Below, one piece after another: positions 38,023-49,800 of a stretch of 64,000 nt of DNA. Position numbers and translations under genes: made by a program. Under the pieces are notes generated by a model. It was not told where the DNA came from. It searched no databases and saw only the letters and a program-made list of their open reading frames with translations. Source of the stretch: Gymnogyps californianus (Eukaryota; Chordata; Aves; Accipitriformes; Cathartidae); assembly GCF_018139145.2 (NCBI RefSeq), contig NC_059500.1, positions 24,967,437-25,031,436 on the forward strand. The letters are read 5' to 3'. Each line of letters begins with the position of its first letter. The stretch's first letter is position 1.

Positions 38023-38053
38023 GAGTGTTCTCCTGAGAACACTCCTGAGTGTT
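38023..38053. repeat. Nested inverted repeats of a GAGTGTT core
   Basis: GAGTGTTCTC-CT-GAGAACACTC (38023-38044) is a perfect 10-bp inverted repeat with a 2-base loop. Its right arm forms a second inverted repeat with the following GAGTGTT (38038-38053). The same core is thus present three times in alternating orientation. Confidence 0.8.
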
Positions 38054-40612
38054 TGGATAACAACTCCTTAGTTACTCCTGAGAAAAACCTTCTGCCAAGC
38101 TCCAGAAGTGGACACTTTCAGGAGGCCTTCCAGTGCTCTGATAAAAGAAAATGCATTAGGTAGTGTACATGTCAATGTATCCAGACTAATTTTCCATTAA
38201 GTGGGAATAAATGTTGAAGCACTGCAATTTATTTTTCATGAGGAAAAATCTAGTGCATGTGAAAAGCTCTAGTCATGTTCCATTAAAGATGATTATTATT
38301 AGAGTTGCCTGGCAGTTATTTAGATAAAAGTTTCTCTTACTTGGGGTATTACACTTTGAAAAATAGTAACAAAAAATCAATTCCTTTCTTCTCTTGAAGT
38401 CCAAAACTTTGGTGGGAAATACAGTCAAAATGCTACATATTTGGAAAAGTTCAATGAGTTTCTGTGCTTAAGTATCATACCTTAGGTACTCTTACTTCCT
38501 TCAGGTTTTTATTAATAGGGATCCTAGAATGAAAGGGAGTGTTATCCCCATAAGTGTTCATTCTCTAATGTTATTTCCCACGTGGAGTCATCTTTTAGTT
38601 GTGACATTACTGTATTCTTCTAAGGTAATCAGAGGTAAGGATTTTACATGGGTATAAATAACAAGAGAAGATGGACTTGCATACTTAACTCCTCAGTAAA
38701 AAACTCCTACCAAAATCAAAACACAAAACCCCCCAAAACATTGTTAGGACAAAAAAAGGACACTGTTAGCTGTCCTTGCCACTTTCTCCCTTCCAAACTC
38801 ATTTATTTTTCTCATAAAATACTGACTAATGATGAGACATACTAGGTTGAAAAATTGGAACAGTTTGGAAAAAGGTGGACTCACAAACAAGCTAGTGTAG
38901 CTTTTTATGTTGTTGTTATTAAAACTATTAAGTATGAACATTAGTAAATAACATTCAATGAAATATCAGATACTGTCACTGAATTAATCTGTCATGGAAA
39001 GATTTAAAACTCTTCTATGTTTGGCTGTGATGTGTGCATATGTGAATTCTGCTACTACAAACTACAGCTGACTCAGAGGATGGTTTGTTTGGAAGAGCAG
39101 AGCCTGAATTTTTCATAAATTTGATGCTGGGAAATTCACAACAAGGCTACCCCGGTTATTTCTATCCCCAGATTTGCCCCTTAAGGAACAGTTTGTTTTC
39201 TAATAGAAGAAGGGAGATATCAAGATGACCTATCAAATTGTCATCTTGTGTGCCTGTCCTGATGCTTGCAGTAACATGGCCCAAAGTGATACTACAAACA
39301 CAAGGTTAGCGTGTCAAAAAAGATAGCGTGAAGAACAGGACTTCCCTTGTGATTGAAAAGCCAGATAACTTATTAATTTGCTGCCTATTATCCATTACAT
39401 TTTGGACACTTAGCCATGGTATGTTCTCTAAAAATATCTGATAGTATAATTACAATGGCAAATAGTTGGAAACTACCTTTTATTTTTACAGTTCAATGTA
39501 CAGAGAATTGGTCTGTGAGGTGCAGTCCCTACCAACACAGTGTGCTGTATATTTAGCTTTAGTTCCTAAGGCATTTTTTACTCAAGCTTTCCACAGGAAT
39601 GTTGATTACCTTTAAATGATCACCAGAGCATAAAAAGATCTAGTTCAACAATGCTACAGTTGTGTATAATGCAAGTAATTCAGGTTAATGAGACTCATTT
39701 TCTCATTACTTTGTTTGTATTGGATTGCTTTATGAAAATTTGTAAATAATAATAAAAATAGAAACAATGAAGAAACTTTCTTTGCAATGTCCAATAGTTT
39801 TCGTGCAGCATATTTCAGTTTTTGAAAAAGAGAATTACCGAGACCTCATTTTAAACACTATTTCTTTTTTCATCTGTAGGCCAATAAACTAATCTTCCCT
39901 ATTGTTTTGTGGCTTATAAGGATAGCTGGAATGACAAATAGTGTACAGTACAAAGAGGTCTGCCAGACCTGTATTGAAACACAGATTTTTACAACAGTGT
40001 ATGGAAGAAGAAGACAGTGAACAAAGAATCCTTTCATTAAACAAGAACGATTTTAATACTGGGTTAACAACTCTTCAGTTGCAAGGAGTTTTTTATTTTA
40101 TTTTAGCAGAACAGAAAAAATATTCCTCCTTATTGTATTTAATTTAGAAAAGCAGTTAATGTTTTACTGTTCCTATTCTTGGGCTCAGTTTGAAAGTTCT
40201 TCTTGCAAACAGTTTCTGAATGAGAATACATCTGCAGTACTAGTTGCAACAAAGAACAAGAGGCAAGCCAATACAGCTAGATTCTGCACATAAAATCCAT
40301 GGCATAATTAATTTCCCTGATAATACCATATCACAAATAACAGTACATAACCACAGACTACTGCATATAACAGAAAATGCACAAAATGCCTGACACTGTT
40401 GTGTCCCAGATCTTCTACTCGTCATAGCTTTATATCATGGTTTTCATGCAGTTTTGTAGAGAAAATAAAGCTGAGGTTTTTCTAATATCCTCATGTATTT
40501 TCATCCTCTTTCATCCTATGAAAGACCTGTCAGTTCAATGCTGTTTGGTGTGGATGCAAGTTTGCAGCAAGGAGTCAGTATATTTTGGAGGACTGTCATG
40601 CAGCTGTGATTC

Positions 40613-40804
40613 ACCAGAAACAGGACAAGTGATCTAGTGAAGAAGAACAGCAAGATGCAGTGTCTGTCGTACCGCCTCTGTGTCAATGGAGAGTTTCTCT
40701 TTGTCGATGCAAAACAGAGGTGTCTTGTCAGAATAGTTTGGCTTTTTGGTGTTCAGTCAGGTCTTCGCAAAGCCTCTGCTAGAGGCCTGCGCATCTGGAA
40801 GTGA
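40613..40804 (+). other. Unassigned open frame in a CpG-denser patch
   Basis: A plus-strand frame is open from about 40613. It has an ATG at 40655 giving 49 codons to a TGA at 40802-40804. The peptide begins MQCLSYRLCVNGEF and ends basic (GLRKASARGLRIWK). The minus strand across the same bases is also open for about 40 codons and reads DKTPLFCIDKEKLSIDTEAV, which looks at least as protein-like. Six CpGs fall between 40667 and 40830, dense for this window. I recognise neither product. A conserved exon, an old retrocopy or a small CpG-rich regulatory element are all possible. Confidence 0.25.
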
Positions 40805-40830
40805 TGGCATCTCAAGCTTTGCGCTGTTCT

Positions 40831-43800
40831 CCTACTTGAGCATTAGTCATTAGGTCATTGAAAAGAGGCAGAGAAGCAGAGAATGGAAAACAGTGATCTT
40901 AGCCTTGAGAACACTGATGTGTTTTATGTCAAGATTTCGGTTTAAGTACATATGCTAACTTCAATGGACCAGGTGCTTACATAAACATATGCAAGCTTGC
41001 AGGATGGTGGTCTTTCTTGGAGATCAAAATTATAGTACTTATTTTTATTAAATCCAATGAAAAATCAAATGCGTAGAAATTTGTTTAATTAAAGGAAGTC
41101 AAAATGGTCTTGAATTTGTTCAGTGTTTCCACAATTCTAATTATTAATCTATCAATAACAGAGGCTGTCAGTAGCAGGATAGTTACAGTACGTAAAACAA
41201 GAGGAAATTTGAAAAAGTGTGTTATCAAAAGAGAAAAATAGAGGAAAAAGAGTTAGAAAGAACAAACTTTTTTTTTGCGGGAAGGGCAGATGTAAACAAC
41301 AGTAATATCAGATATTGACAGCCATGTTTTTGGTGCAGGACAGCAACCTTAAATGCAGAGAGGGATTTTTTGGGGTCCTTTAGAAGGTCACGTTGGTCAT
41401 CTACACAACAGGAAGGTCAAGGCAGGAGGGAAATTAACTCCAGGTGCCTCTCCGACATAGTGTCAAGTAAGAAAGCAGGATTCAGCAATAATCACAGCAT
41501 GGTTCCCCCTTTTCCTGTGGTGAATCTGTTCCCCTTCTATGCTGGAGCTCCAGAGGTGGCAAGCAGGTGAAGTTCTGGAATTGCCTTCTGCTGCTGATGC
41601 TACCATCAGTCATCTATGGTCCCTAATGAATTTATTGCCTGGAGAAGCCTTGTTTATCCTATTCTTTTTCAGCTGTTCATGCTGAAGGCTTCTTGTAGCA
41701 TCTCTACTTGCAAGTTGTGGCTGTGGATGTGGGGATATGGATGGATACATGGAGGTTTGTTATGTGCTTCTAATTTATATACAGATATTTCTGTCTTCAA
41801 TAAAACATCAACCAACAGCTACAAATGTGTCAAGAAGTCTAAGAGATATGTGTTCACTTATCCCTTGTGTAAACAGATAAGGCACAGTAATGCAAAATAT
41901 GATCCATCAGGGCTACCTATCTAAACTTAGAGGTCAGAAATAGACTACTGTGAAATTGCAGTGATAGCAATGAAATGTACTTTATTGAAAAATATCTATT
42001 GATGATGACACACAGTGGATATAGGACTTCACTAGTATTCTACTGTGGAAGAGTTGACTTTATTTCTGAAATTAAAATAAATAAATGCAATTACTAAATC
42101 AGGATTAAAAAAATCATATTCATGTTATCATACCAGCTTTACCAAAGTAGAAATCATACCAAGTTCAGGAATTATCTTGAATAGGAATATTTAATGTTTG
42201 CTTAATCACCTTTCAGAACAAAGCCATTCTGGACAGCATGACCTACTAACAGTGAACTACAGCTCTAGGGCTTCATTTTCAGAAATGAACCTTCTCCTGG
42301 CTGCAATGCCAAATAAAAGGCAAATTTTGTTTGTGTATGACTTTTTTAAACTAAGCTGAAGGTACAGCTTCCTCTGTAGATTTGCACACTGAAAACAAAA
42401 GCAGCACAGGAAAGCAGACCTTTACCCTAGAGGCACTGCTACTGTGAGAGATTTTAGAATAATAGAAAAAACACAGCTCTTTAGAACATCTACGTCCTGT
42501 TCAAAAGGAAAGTATTAAATTAATGATTGGTTGTATACCCTGTGAGGAAGTGTTTGGGGATAAACCAGCTACCCCAGCTAATAGTGAACAGATGTACGGA
42601 ACTTCTCTTGTGATAGCTGACTGCTTAAAGCAGAAGGTGAAAACAACTTTTGCACTACAGCTTCAGAATGCATGAAGCTACTTTACTTTTGGTTTTGCTC
42701 GTTTTCTGACTCCATTTATGGCATTGCTTAGATCTATCGGTATCCACTTTGGGAACATGAAAGGAATCAATGTTAGTTCCCTCAAAGTTAGCATTTTGAT
42801 TTGGAGCAGTAGTGCAGTTTAAAGCGAATCTTTCAATCCTTTCCAGTTACTGAGAGTTGGTTCAATTCACAGAACTTTGGTGTGCATGAAGTATTTTTCT
42901 TTTAAAACAAAAAATGAAACTACAAACTTGCCTCCAGGTGTGCACCAGATGTGTTTCAACTTTTCACTGGAATTTGAGGGTTTGGATGTTTTTTTGGATA
43001 ACATTGCTACGTTTATATGGTGTGCTATACGAGGAGACCAGACTAAATGTGTCTGAAGAAAAGGCCTTGAGCTGCAAATAATGTAGTGGTGGGGGCCAAG
43101 CACCACCTGCTTCAACCTACTGATCAGCTCCTATTTCACTGAATTAGTGTAGACATAACATAGACATACCCCAGGATTACTCAGGACAGTCCTAGGCAAT
43201 CAAACAAATCAGGAAATGAACTGTAGATTGAGGTACAGTTAAAATTTCTGCCATCAATAACATCCCAAGTATTCTGGTATTTGAGACTATATGTCTAGGG
43301 TGGGCAGATTTGCTCCTTGTAATTGCAAAATGAATTTGAAGATCGCAGATCAGAAATATACAAATGGAATCACTGAGCGTCTGCAGAATATACTTAAAAT
43401 GTCAGCATCATTACTTTATGGATGACATAAACATTATTACTCTATGATAAATTCACTATCACATTTTAGGTAGTATTTCAGTTTTAGAGTAGTGATCCTG
43501 GAGAATAAAAGACTATTTTCACCACCAAAAGCCTCAGTTTAGTGAGTGATTCTGCAAGATTCCAATGGGCCACACATTCTTGAATTTGGTACTTTTAGGA
43601 GAGAGAAATTAATTTGGCTGTTTAAATATTCAAGATTTGGCCCTTTTATCATCCAGTGTCAAATGCAGTTATGTTTTGTGAAGTGGATTAAGGTCTCCTG
43701 AAAAGAGGACAGAGACTACCAAATCCATTTTGCTTCAAATGGGAAGCAGTCATCAGATAGTAACAATTTTGATAACAGCCAATGAATATGAAAAGATATG

Positions 43801-46199
43801 TATGTTAAACTGTCTGATATTATTAATCTTTTGAGCAATCTGGTCTTAGAAGTGGCTTCATTTTAGCTTTAACAATAATAGTTCTGCCCCAAGCTAGAGA
43901 TCTGTATTTTTGTTAGCTTAGATCATATACATTTTCAGGTTTTATTTTTCATTATGAATGGTCTTTTTTTTTAGAAAACAGGTAGAAGTACAACTATGAA
44001 AGAAACAGTGTCATGAAAAAGAATAGATTATTTTCCTAAATCCAAGAACTAGCATCCTTCTAATAGGTGTGATGAGGGATGATATAATGCCCTTTTTATA
44101 TTCTGTGTAAATTCTTTCTATGTTTTCAAGAAATGGCTTTAAGTTAGGGACAGGGGCTGGAAGGACTGAGAGCTCTACCTTATGAACTTGTTATCAACAG
44201 CAGAAATAATAGTGGAGTCTTTCTGAAATGAAAAATGTTGTAATTTGTTCCACAGTAATGGGGAGAAATGTAAGATATGATTATGACATAGCCTTCACGG
44301 ATTGAATTAGTGACAGATTAATGAAGAGAAAAAGAAATGCATTGTGGGAATCATGAACCCATGACAGCTATGTCATCCTTTTTGGGAAACTCACAAATGA
44401 AGTCTCCCTATGAGACTAGAATAAGAGTGTGATTATCTCAGCATTGCTTTTTTCTCCCACTATAGACTTCAGTTTTAATAATAATTAAAGAATAATGCCT
44501 GAATCCCATCTGAATGGCTTTTAAGGTTTAACTTGCTGAAGCTGTTCACAGAGCTGCACTTGTAAAGGAGACTGAACAGATCTGCACAACTAATTGTGGA
44601 GTATTAGACTGATACTTCGTCTCCCATATCAATACCAATTAAGTCTACCTAGAGTATATCCCATATAATTTTAATAGGGATAGAATTTTAATCTGGTCAG
44701 GTATTTCTCTGTGTGTGTGAATGCACTTTTGCCAGTAAGACTTAAAGGCTTTTTCAGGATCCTGACTGACAAAGATTTCCACAGATGTTGTTTAGCCATG
44801 AGAACAGTAAATATTCTGTTCTTTGCTAGAGTGATTTTGTTGCATTAACATAAATAAAAAATAAATCGTAATAAGACAATGTTGCTTAATGTATGTACAC
44901 AGAAATACTGTTACAGGCATCTGGCAATTGTTGGGAGATGGTGGGAAGAGATCAGTGAACGAGAGCTGTGTAGAAGCAGCGTCGGATTCCTTTTCGTGAT
45001 GGGAGCTTCGGTGAAGCTAATTTTGCCAGCACGGTTTAGAACTTTGCATTCTAGATCTAAGGAGGTTTTTTAGGCACTAGTCTTCAAAGAAAGATGAGTG
45101 CCTGAACAAGTATCAGGATATTATTCATACTTTTATTTAGATGCTGACAACACAAAAAAATTGTGCATATAAAAGTGAAAGAAAATGCCTACTTTAGGGA
45201 CTTTGGAAGTAGATGAGTAAGATATCGGACTGAAACACTCTATGTTTGCAAATTCTGACCAAATAATCCCCCAGTATTCTTCGCTGATTTCAGTTAACTG
45301 CTGAAACTCTGCAAGCTTGCTGTACTGTTTTAGTATTTGCCATTCTGACCACATAGAGGCACTAACACAGTTGAAAGAAAGATATGCTCTCTCCATCATT
45401 TTTGTATCCCATCATGATGTGACCAATAAGGCTGACAAACAGTGTCAAGATTTTATGCTTTTATTTGAAGTTGTTGCTTGTCTAGTAGGAGCTGGGTAGA
45501 AAATAGTTCAAATTTTACAATGTTCCCTACACATCTGCAGTAGAAAACAGTGAAATCGCATTGAATATTCAGAAGTCATACACAAACGAAAGTATTAATT
45601 ATAGCAATTTTTGTGTCTGCACCATCTACAGATAATGTTAACCTACATTATTAGATAAACTTTTTTGCATGACACTTTATTACTCTGATGGTAACAGTGA
45701 TGGAAACTGACTGGTTTGTGACAGTGTGTCATGCTGACTCTTCTCAGAACACTGGACATACATAATTTTTGAAGCATATATTGTTTTCATTAAAAAAAAA
45801 TCTTTATTTGTGTGCTAGAAATTCTAAATTTTCATTCCAATCAGAGGTGGAAATATTTTAGAAGAACTAGGTATTATAAACTGCATCATTTTAATGTATA
45901 TAAAAGTAGCTAACATGTTTTATTTGATATCTTTTATAACCAATGCTGAAAACTTTAGGTGAGTCTCTTATTAAAATAAGTCCACTAGCAGCTGAGTCCC
46001 TGATTTCAGAAATCTTGCTGTGGTTAGAAATTAAAGCCTGTGTTGTATTTTTAGAGAAGAGTGCTGATCAGCAGTGGTAACATGCTAATGTTGGCTTGAA
46101 CTAACTCTGTCATAATAATAATAATAATGTAAAAATATTTTCGTAATTGCTGTGAAGTTTTATCTAGTTATTAGGCAACGTTCCACTTTTAGAAAATCT
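40831..46199. other. Unique AT-rich sequence, no gene recognised
   Basis: No supported gene. A CpG cluster (about six in 75 bases) lies at 44959-45033, inside a 64-codon open frame (44879-45073, ATG start) of unknown product. An (ATA)n microsatellite is at 46112-46128. Other frames are short and low in complexity. Confidence 0.55.
46112..46128. repeat. (ATA)n microsatellite
   Basis: About five to six uninterrupted trinucleotide units. Confidence 0.85.
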
Positions 46200-46535
46200 T
46201 TAGATAATTTACAAATCATGCTCAAACAGTATTCTGGCAAAGAACTGACTGCTCAAACCATCCTAGATGATGTAGTATGAACTTTTAGACCACCTTAAAC
46301 ATTCAAGACAGTCTAAGCACTTAAACTGTTTTATGATGGCATAAGTGCTTAAATTGCCTAAAATCCTGAGCAGTGTATGGTTTTAAGGCACATTAAGTCC
46401 CCTGGTGCCATAATTGCCTAAACCACCTCAGATTTTTCAAATGGCATAAACTTTCAAATCATCTTAAATAATATTTGGGGTGGCATAAGGGCTTAAACTG
46501 CTCTATGGAGGTATAAATGCTGAAAATACTAGTAG
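46200..46535. repeat. Decayed minisatellite, about 34-bp unit
   Basis: At least nine diverged units can be aligned by eye. They start near 46236, 46272, 46307, 46338, 46375, 46407, 46443, 46482 and 46511, with spacings of 28-39 bases. The shared pattern is GGCATAAGTGCTTAAA followed by NTGCCTAAA and a spacer ending in ATG or GGT. A further weaker unit may begin at about 46201. Copies differ at many positions, so the array is old. No gene overlaps it. Confidence 0.75.
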
Positions 46536-46804
46536 ACTACTTTGAAAAGTGTTTGCTTTTGAATTTATGTAACTTCTTAGAGACTGCTTGGTCATGAAGA
46601 GGATATTAAGGATCTAATCCTGATAACACATTATATACAGCGCTGCCTTCAGATCTCAGCTAGAAATTCTTTGGTCATATTGCAAGATGCTGCAGACACT
46701 TGCTGAAGTACACCCCTAAAAAACCCTCTTCCAGAAATGCATGTTATACCTCCTGTGTTTGCCTCTTACTGCAGCTGCCAGTCTTTGCTGAACAGTTAAA
46801 ATCA

Positions 46805-46831
46805 CATAAGGTCATGATGCCTGACCTTATG
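46805..46831. promoter_or_regulatory. Inverted repeat of AGGTCA half-sites, 7-base spacer
   Basis: CATAAGGTCA (46805-46814), spacer TGATGCC, then TGACCTTATG (46822-46831). The arms are perfect over 10 bases, and each contains the nuclear-receptor half-site AGGTCA. The classical oestrogen-receptor element has a 3-base spacer, so 7 is unusual. It may be coincidental. Confidence 0.35.
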
Positions 46832-49800
46832 CATGACCATATTAGCTTCTCCTGCTGTAAGATCACTTTCCATTCCCATGTGCAGGAAAGGAAATCTTAC
46901 ATGTGCACTCAGAACCAGAGAGTCAGCACAGAGGTGAGCAGAGGTTTGTGGCAAATGAAGAAAGAAGGATGAGGGATCTTGAGCTCGCTTTCCACAAGGT
47001 GTCAGGTAGGCTACCCACTTCTCTGCTAGTTGGTGTGAGTTATAAGTAGTGCCATGGCTCCTCAAAATGCGGCTGCAGTGGTGTTAGCTGCCAATCTTCC
47101 CTTGACTTGGCAGGACTCCATGACTGCTCTTGTGTTCTGTCATTGCAGAAGAATTGTACACAAAGGGAAATGAACCCCTGATGCTCTCTTTCTTCTCTCA
47201 GCATTTCTTCTTGTAACAAAGCACAGCTTGTCAGAAGCAGTCTCTAAGTGTGGATGAAGTAGCTGTGATAAAAAAATGAATATCTATGTTCTTTGCAAGA
47301 GTGTGTTGTGAAAGAGCTAATAAGTAAATAGCACATACCTGTTTAGTCTGTCTGCAGGGCTTCTTCCATTCCATGATTTTGGGCTCACCTATGGGCTCGT
47401 AAATGAGCAATTGGACCTTTTATCTTTAAACAGGGACAACAAAAACATTTATAGTAAAAGCTTTAATCTTTTTAAATAACAATCCACAGTATAAACTCCA
47501 ACATGACTTTGAGCAAAAGCACTTAGGTTAGGTCTAGAAAAGGATACTGGAATCAGTCTAAGAGAATGATCCTAAGACTCCCACGTAACCCTTAAACCAA
47601 CTGAGGTTTCTGCAGCAAAGTACCGGAATAATTTACTGTTTCCTAAGTTAGAGTCATTTCATGGCTGGCCTTGGCAGCACCCAACGTGCACCTAAGTTTG
47701 ATCAAGTTTTAAAGTAAGCCTTTTTCTACCTTACACGCCCAATCTAAGAGGATGCTATAGAAAAGTTTAACCACCCTGGCAGTCATATGCAAATCCTAGT
47801 GGTTGTCCCACATACATTCTAAACTGGGCAGGAGATAGGATTTTCCATATAAATACAACTGTTTCATAAAAGTAGGCACAGCACTAGTTTTACTAGTGTT
47901 GTTTGAATTAGAAAGACAAGATTAGAAAGACAAGTTCACTTGGAAGTACAAGGCATGAACCCAAATTCACTGAAAGTATACAGGTTATGATCTTTCCTTT
48001 CTAAAAATCTCAGTTAAGATCTTATAAAAAACCGAACTCAAACAGCTCCCTTCTCTCTGATGCCGTTTTGAGGTGTCACTCTTTCTTATTTCTGAAACCT
48101 AGGTTTGGACCAAAAGCCAGCTACCTAAAAGTAAGACATTGCGATCTGGAGGATTGCTGTACCTATATCTCTTTCTGGATGCTATCTCTCTAGGCATCTC
48201 TTCTGTCCTGTTGGCTCAGGTTTTAGCCTATGTCTCAAGCATCATTTCCTTAATGCTTCCTGCTATTAGGTTTATTCTAGCTCCAGTTTACAAGAGGTTA
48301 GTTCCAGGCAGAAAATGGGATTTTGCAGAAAAAGACAAACAGAGCAGGACAAAACCTGACAGAACTCAAAATACATCCTACAGACGCTTTAGGGCAGCTG
48401 GCTGAACCACACACAGATACAACTGACCAAGACAATGTAGGAAATATACCTCTATTCATGTAAAATGGAGCTAGTGATGTCTTCCTGCCTCAGATAAATA
48501 TAAAGACAGAAACAGGGAATACTCCAGAATTTGATACTACAGTGTGTGGGGAGCTCCTATATGTACTGTCATATATGTACAGATGGAGCTTTTCCTTATT
48601 AAAGAGCATCTACTTCCATACGAGCTGAGTAATGAAGTAAGTTCCGTTGGCATCATGTATGCTAGCACATAATTTCTAAATACGTGGTTATATACTAGCA
48701 GCTGTATTTTATATGTGTGTAACTTTGAAGCTGGTAGAGTTAAGAGCCTACATCAGGGGAATCAGACCCATCATGAGTCAAACCGTTCCTTGATTTTTAA
48801 CAGCAGTTGCTCTGGATTGTTTGTTACATTTACCTTTGTTGAAGGATTCAGGACTTCATTATTTGTCCTTGGTTCTGTTATCAAATGCAAATGATTCTGG
48901 AGTAGGTGAGATGTCCTTGGTTATTGTCACAGCATTCCACTAGGTATTAAAGTTTCTTTCCTGCACATATGCCATGTGGATGACTTTGTCTCCATAATTA
49001 TAAGCTTCATTCAGCCATTGCGAATCAGCGTGTATAACCTGGAGGTGATTTTTAACTTCTGTACAAGAAGCCTGAAAATTTATTTGCATTGGAAGCTCTT
49101 ATCTGGGGCTGGGTTCTGCTAGGCTGTATTGACAGTGAAGTAGGATGAAAATATTTTGGCTCATAAAAAGGGACTACTTTTGAGCTGTATTTTGATTGTT
49201 TGATAAAACATATACTAACTGATACGAGAATGAAGCTGTATAAAGACCAGTTAATTTCTGTTCTGTAGACAACTGGGGTTATTCTAAGTGAGTGTAGGCA
49301 CAGGTCTGAGAAAGTAGCGGCCCTTAATTTCTCCTCCTCAGGAGCAGCTCGGAGAGGTATTGCAATTCAGAAACAACCAGACTGTACTAGTATCAGATGG
49401 TCACCAACGCCTACCAGTTCATTACGAGCCAGTTCTGGTTGTTTAGTGGGAATTTAAAGGCAAAGTAGTGAGACTATCACATGTAGTTGGCAAAACAACC
49501 ATTTTCCTTGTTCAGTCCTGTTACTGGTCTGCTGTTTATGGAGTTGGAAGAGGTGGGATATTTTTTCTCCACGTACTTACATTGTTTTTGGATTTTCCTT
49601 CCTCTTCATTTTAAGTTTGGCTTCTTGACAGACCACCTTACCTTTACACTGACTTAGTAACAGATAATGTAATTCTATTAACACATTATTGTGGATTAAT
49701 CTCAAATCTGCACTACATCAGCTGTACCAGAAACTTGCAGATATAACAGTGAATACACCAGTTAGATAACAGTGCTGTTCAGATTTTCCTCCTGTATTAT

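Larger units (their letters stand above)
26471..40612. other. Unique AT-rich sequence, no gene recognised
   Basis: No supported gene or RNA. Minus-strand open frames at 32670-32852 and 32877-33077 have balanced composition but no recognisable domain and no clear splice borders. A 104-codon plus-strand frame at 35394-35708 is likewise unassigned. Short AT-rich direct repeats of a TTAACTA core lie at about 31027-31075. T15 is at 33655-33669. A perfect 13-bp hairpin (27065-27094) and nested inverted repeats (38023-38053) are listed separately. Confidence 0.55.

Noticed and set aside
46200..46535. Regular repeats considered as a CRISPR-like array
   Set aside because: Units are diverged along their whole length with no constant repeat and variable spacer pattern, and the sequence is from a vertebrate.
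48139..48405. 88-codon plus-strand frame with a hydrophobic first half
   Set aside because: Looks like a membrane protein only because of T-rich codons; no family recognised.
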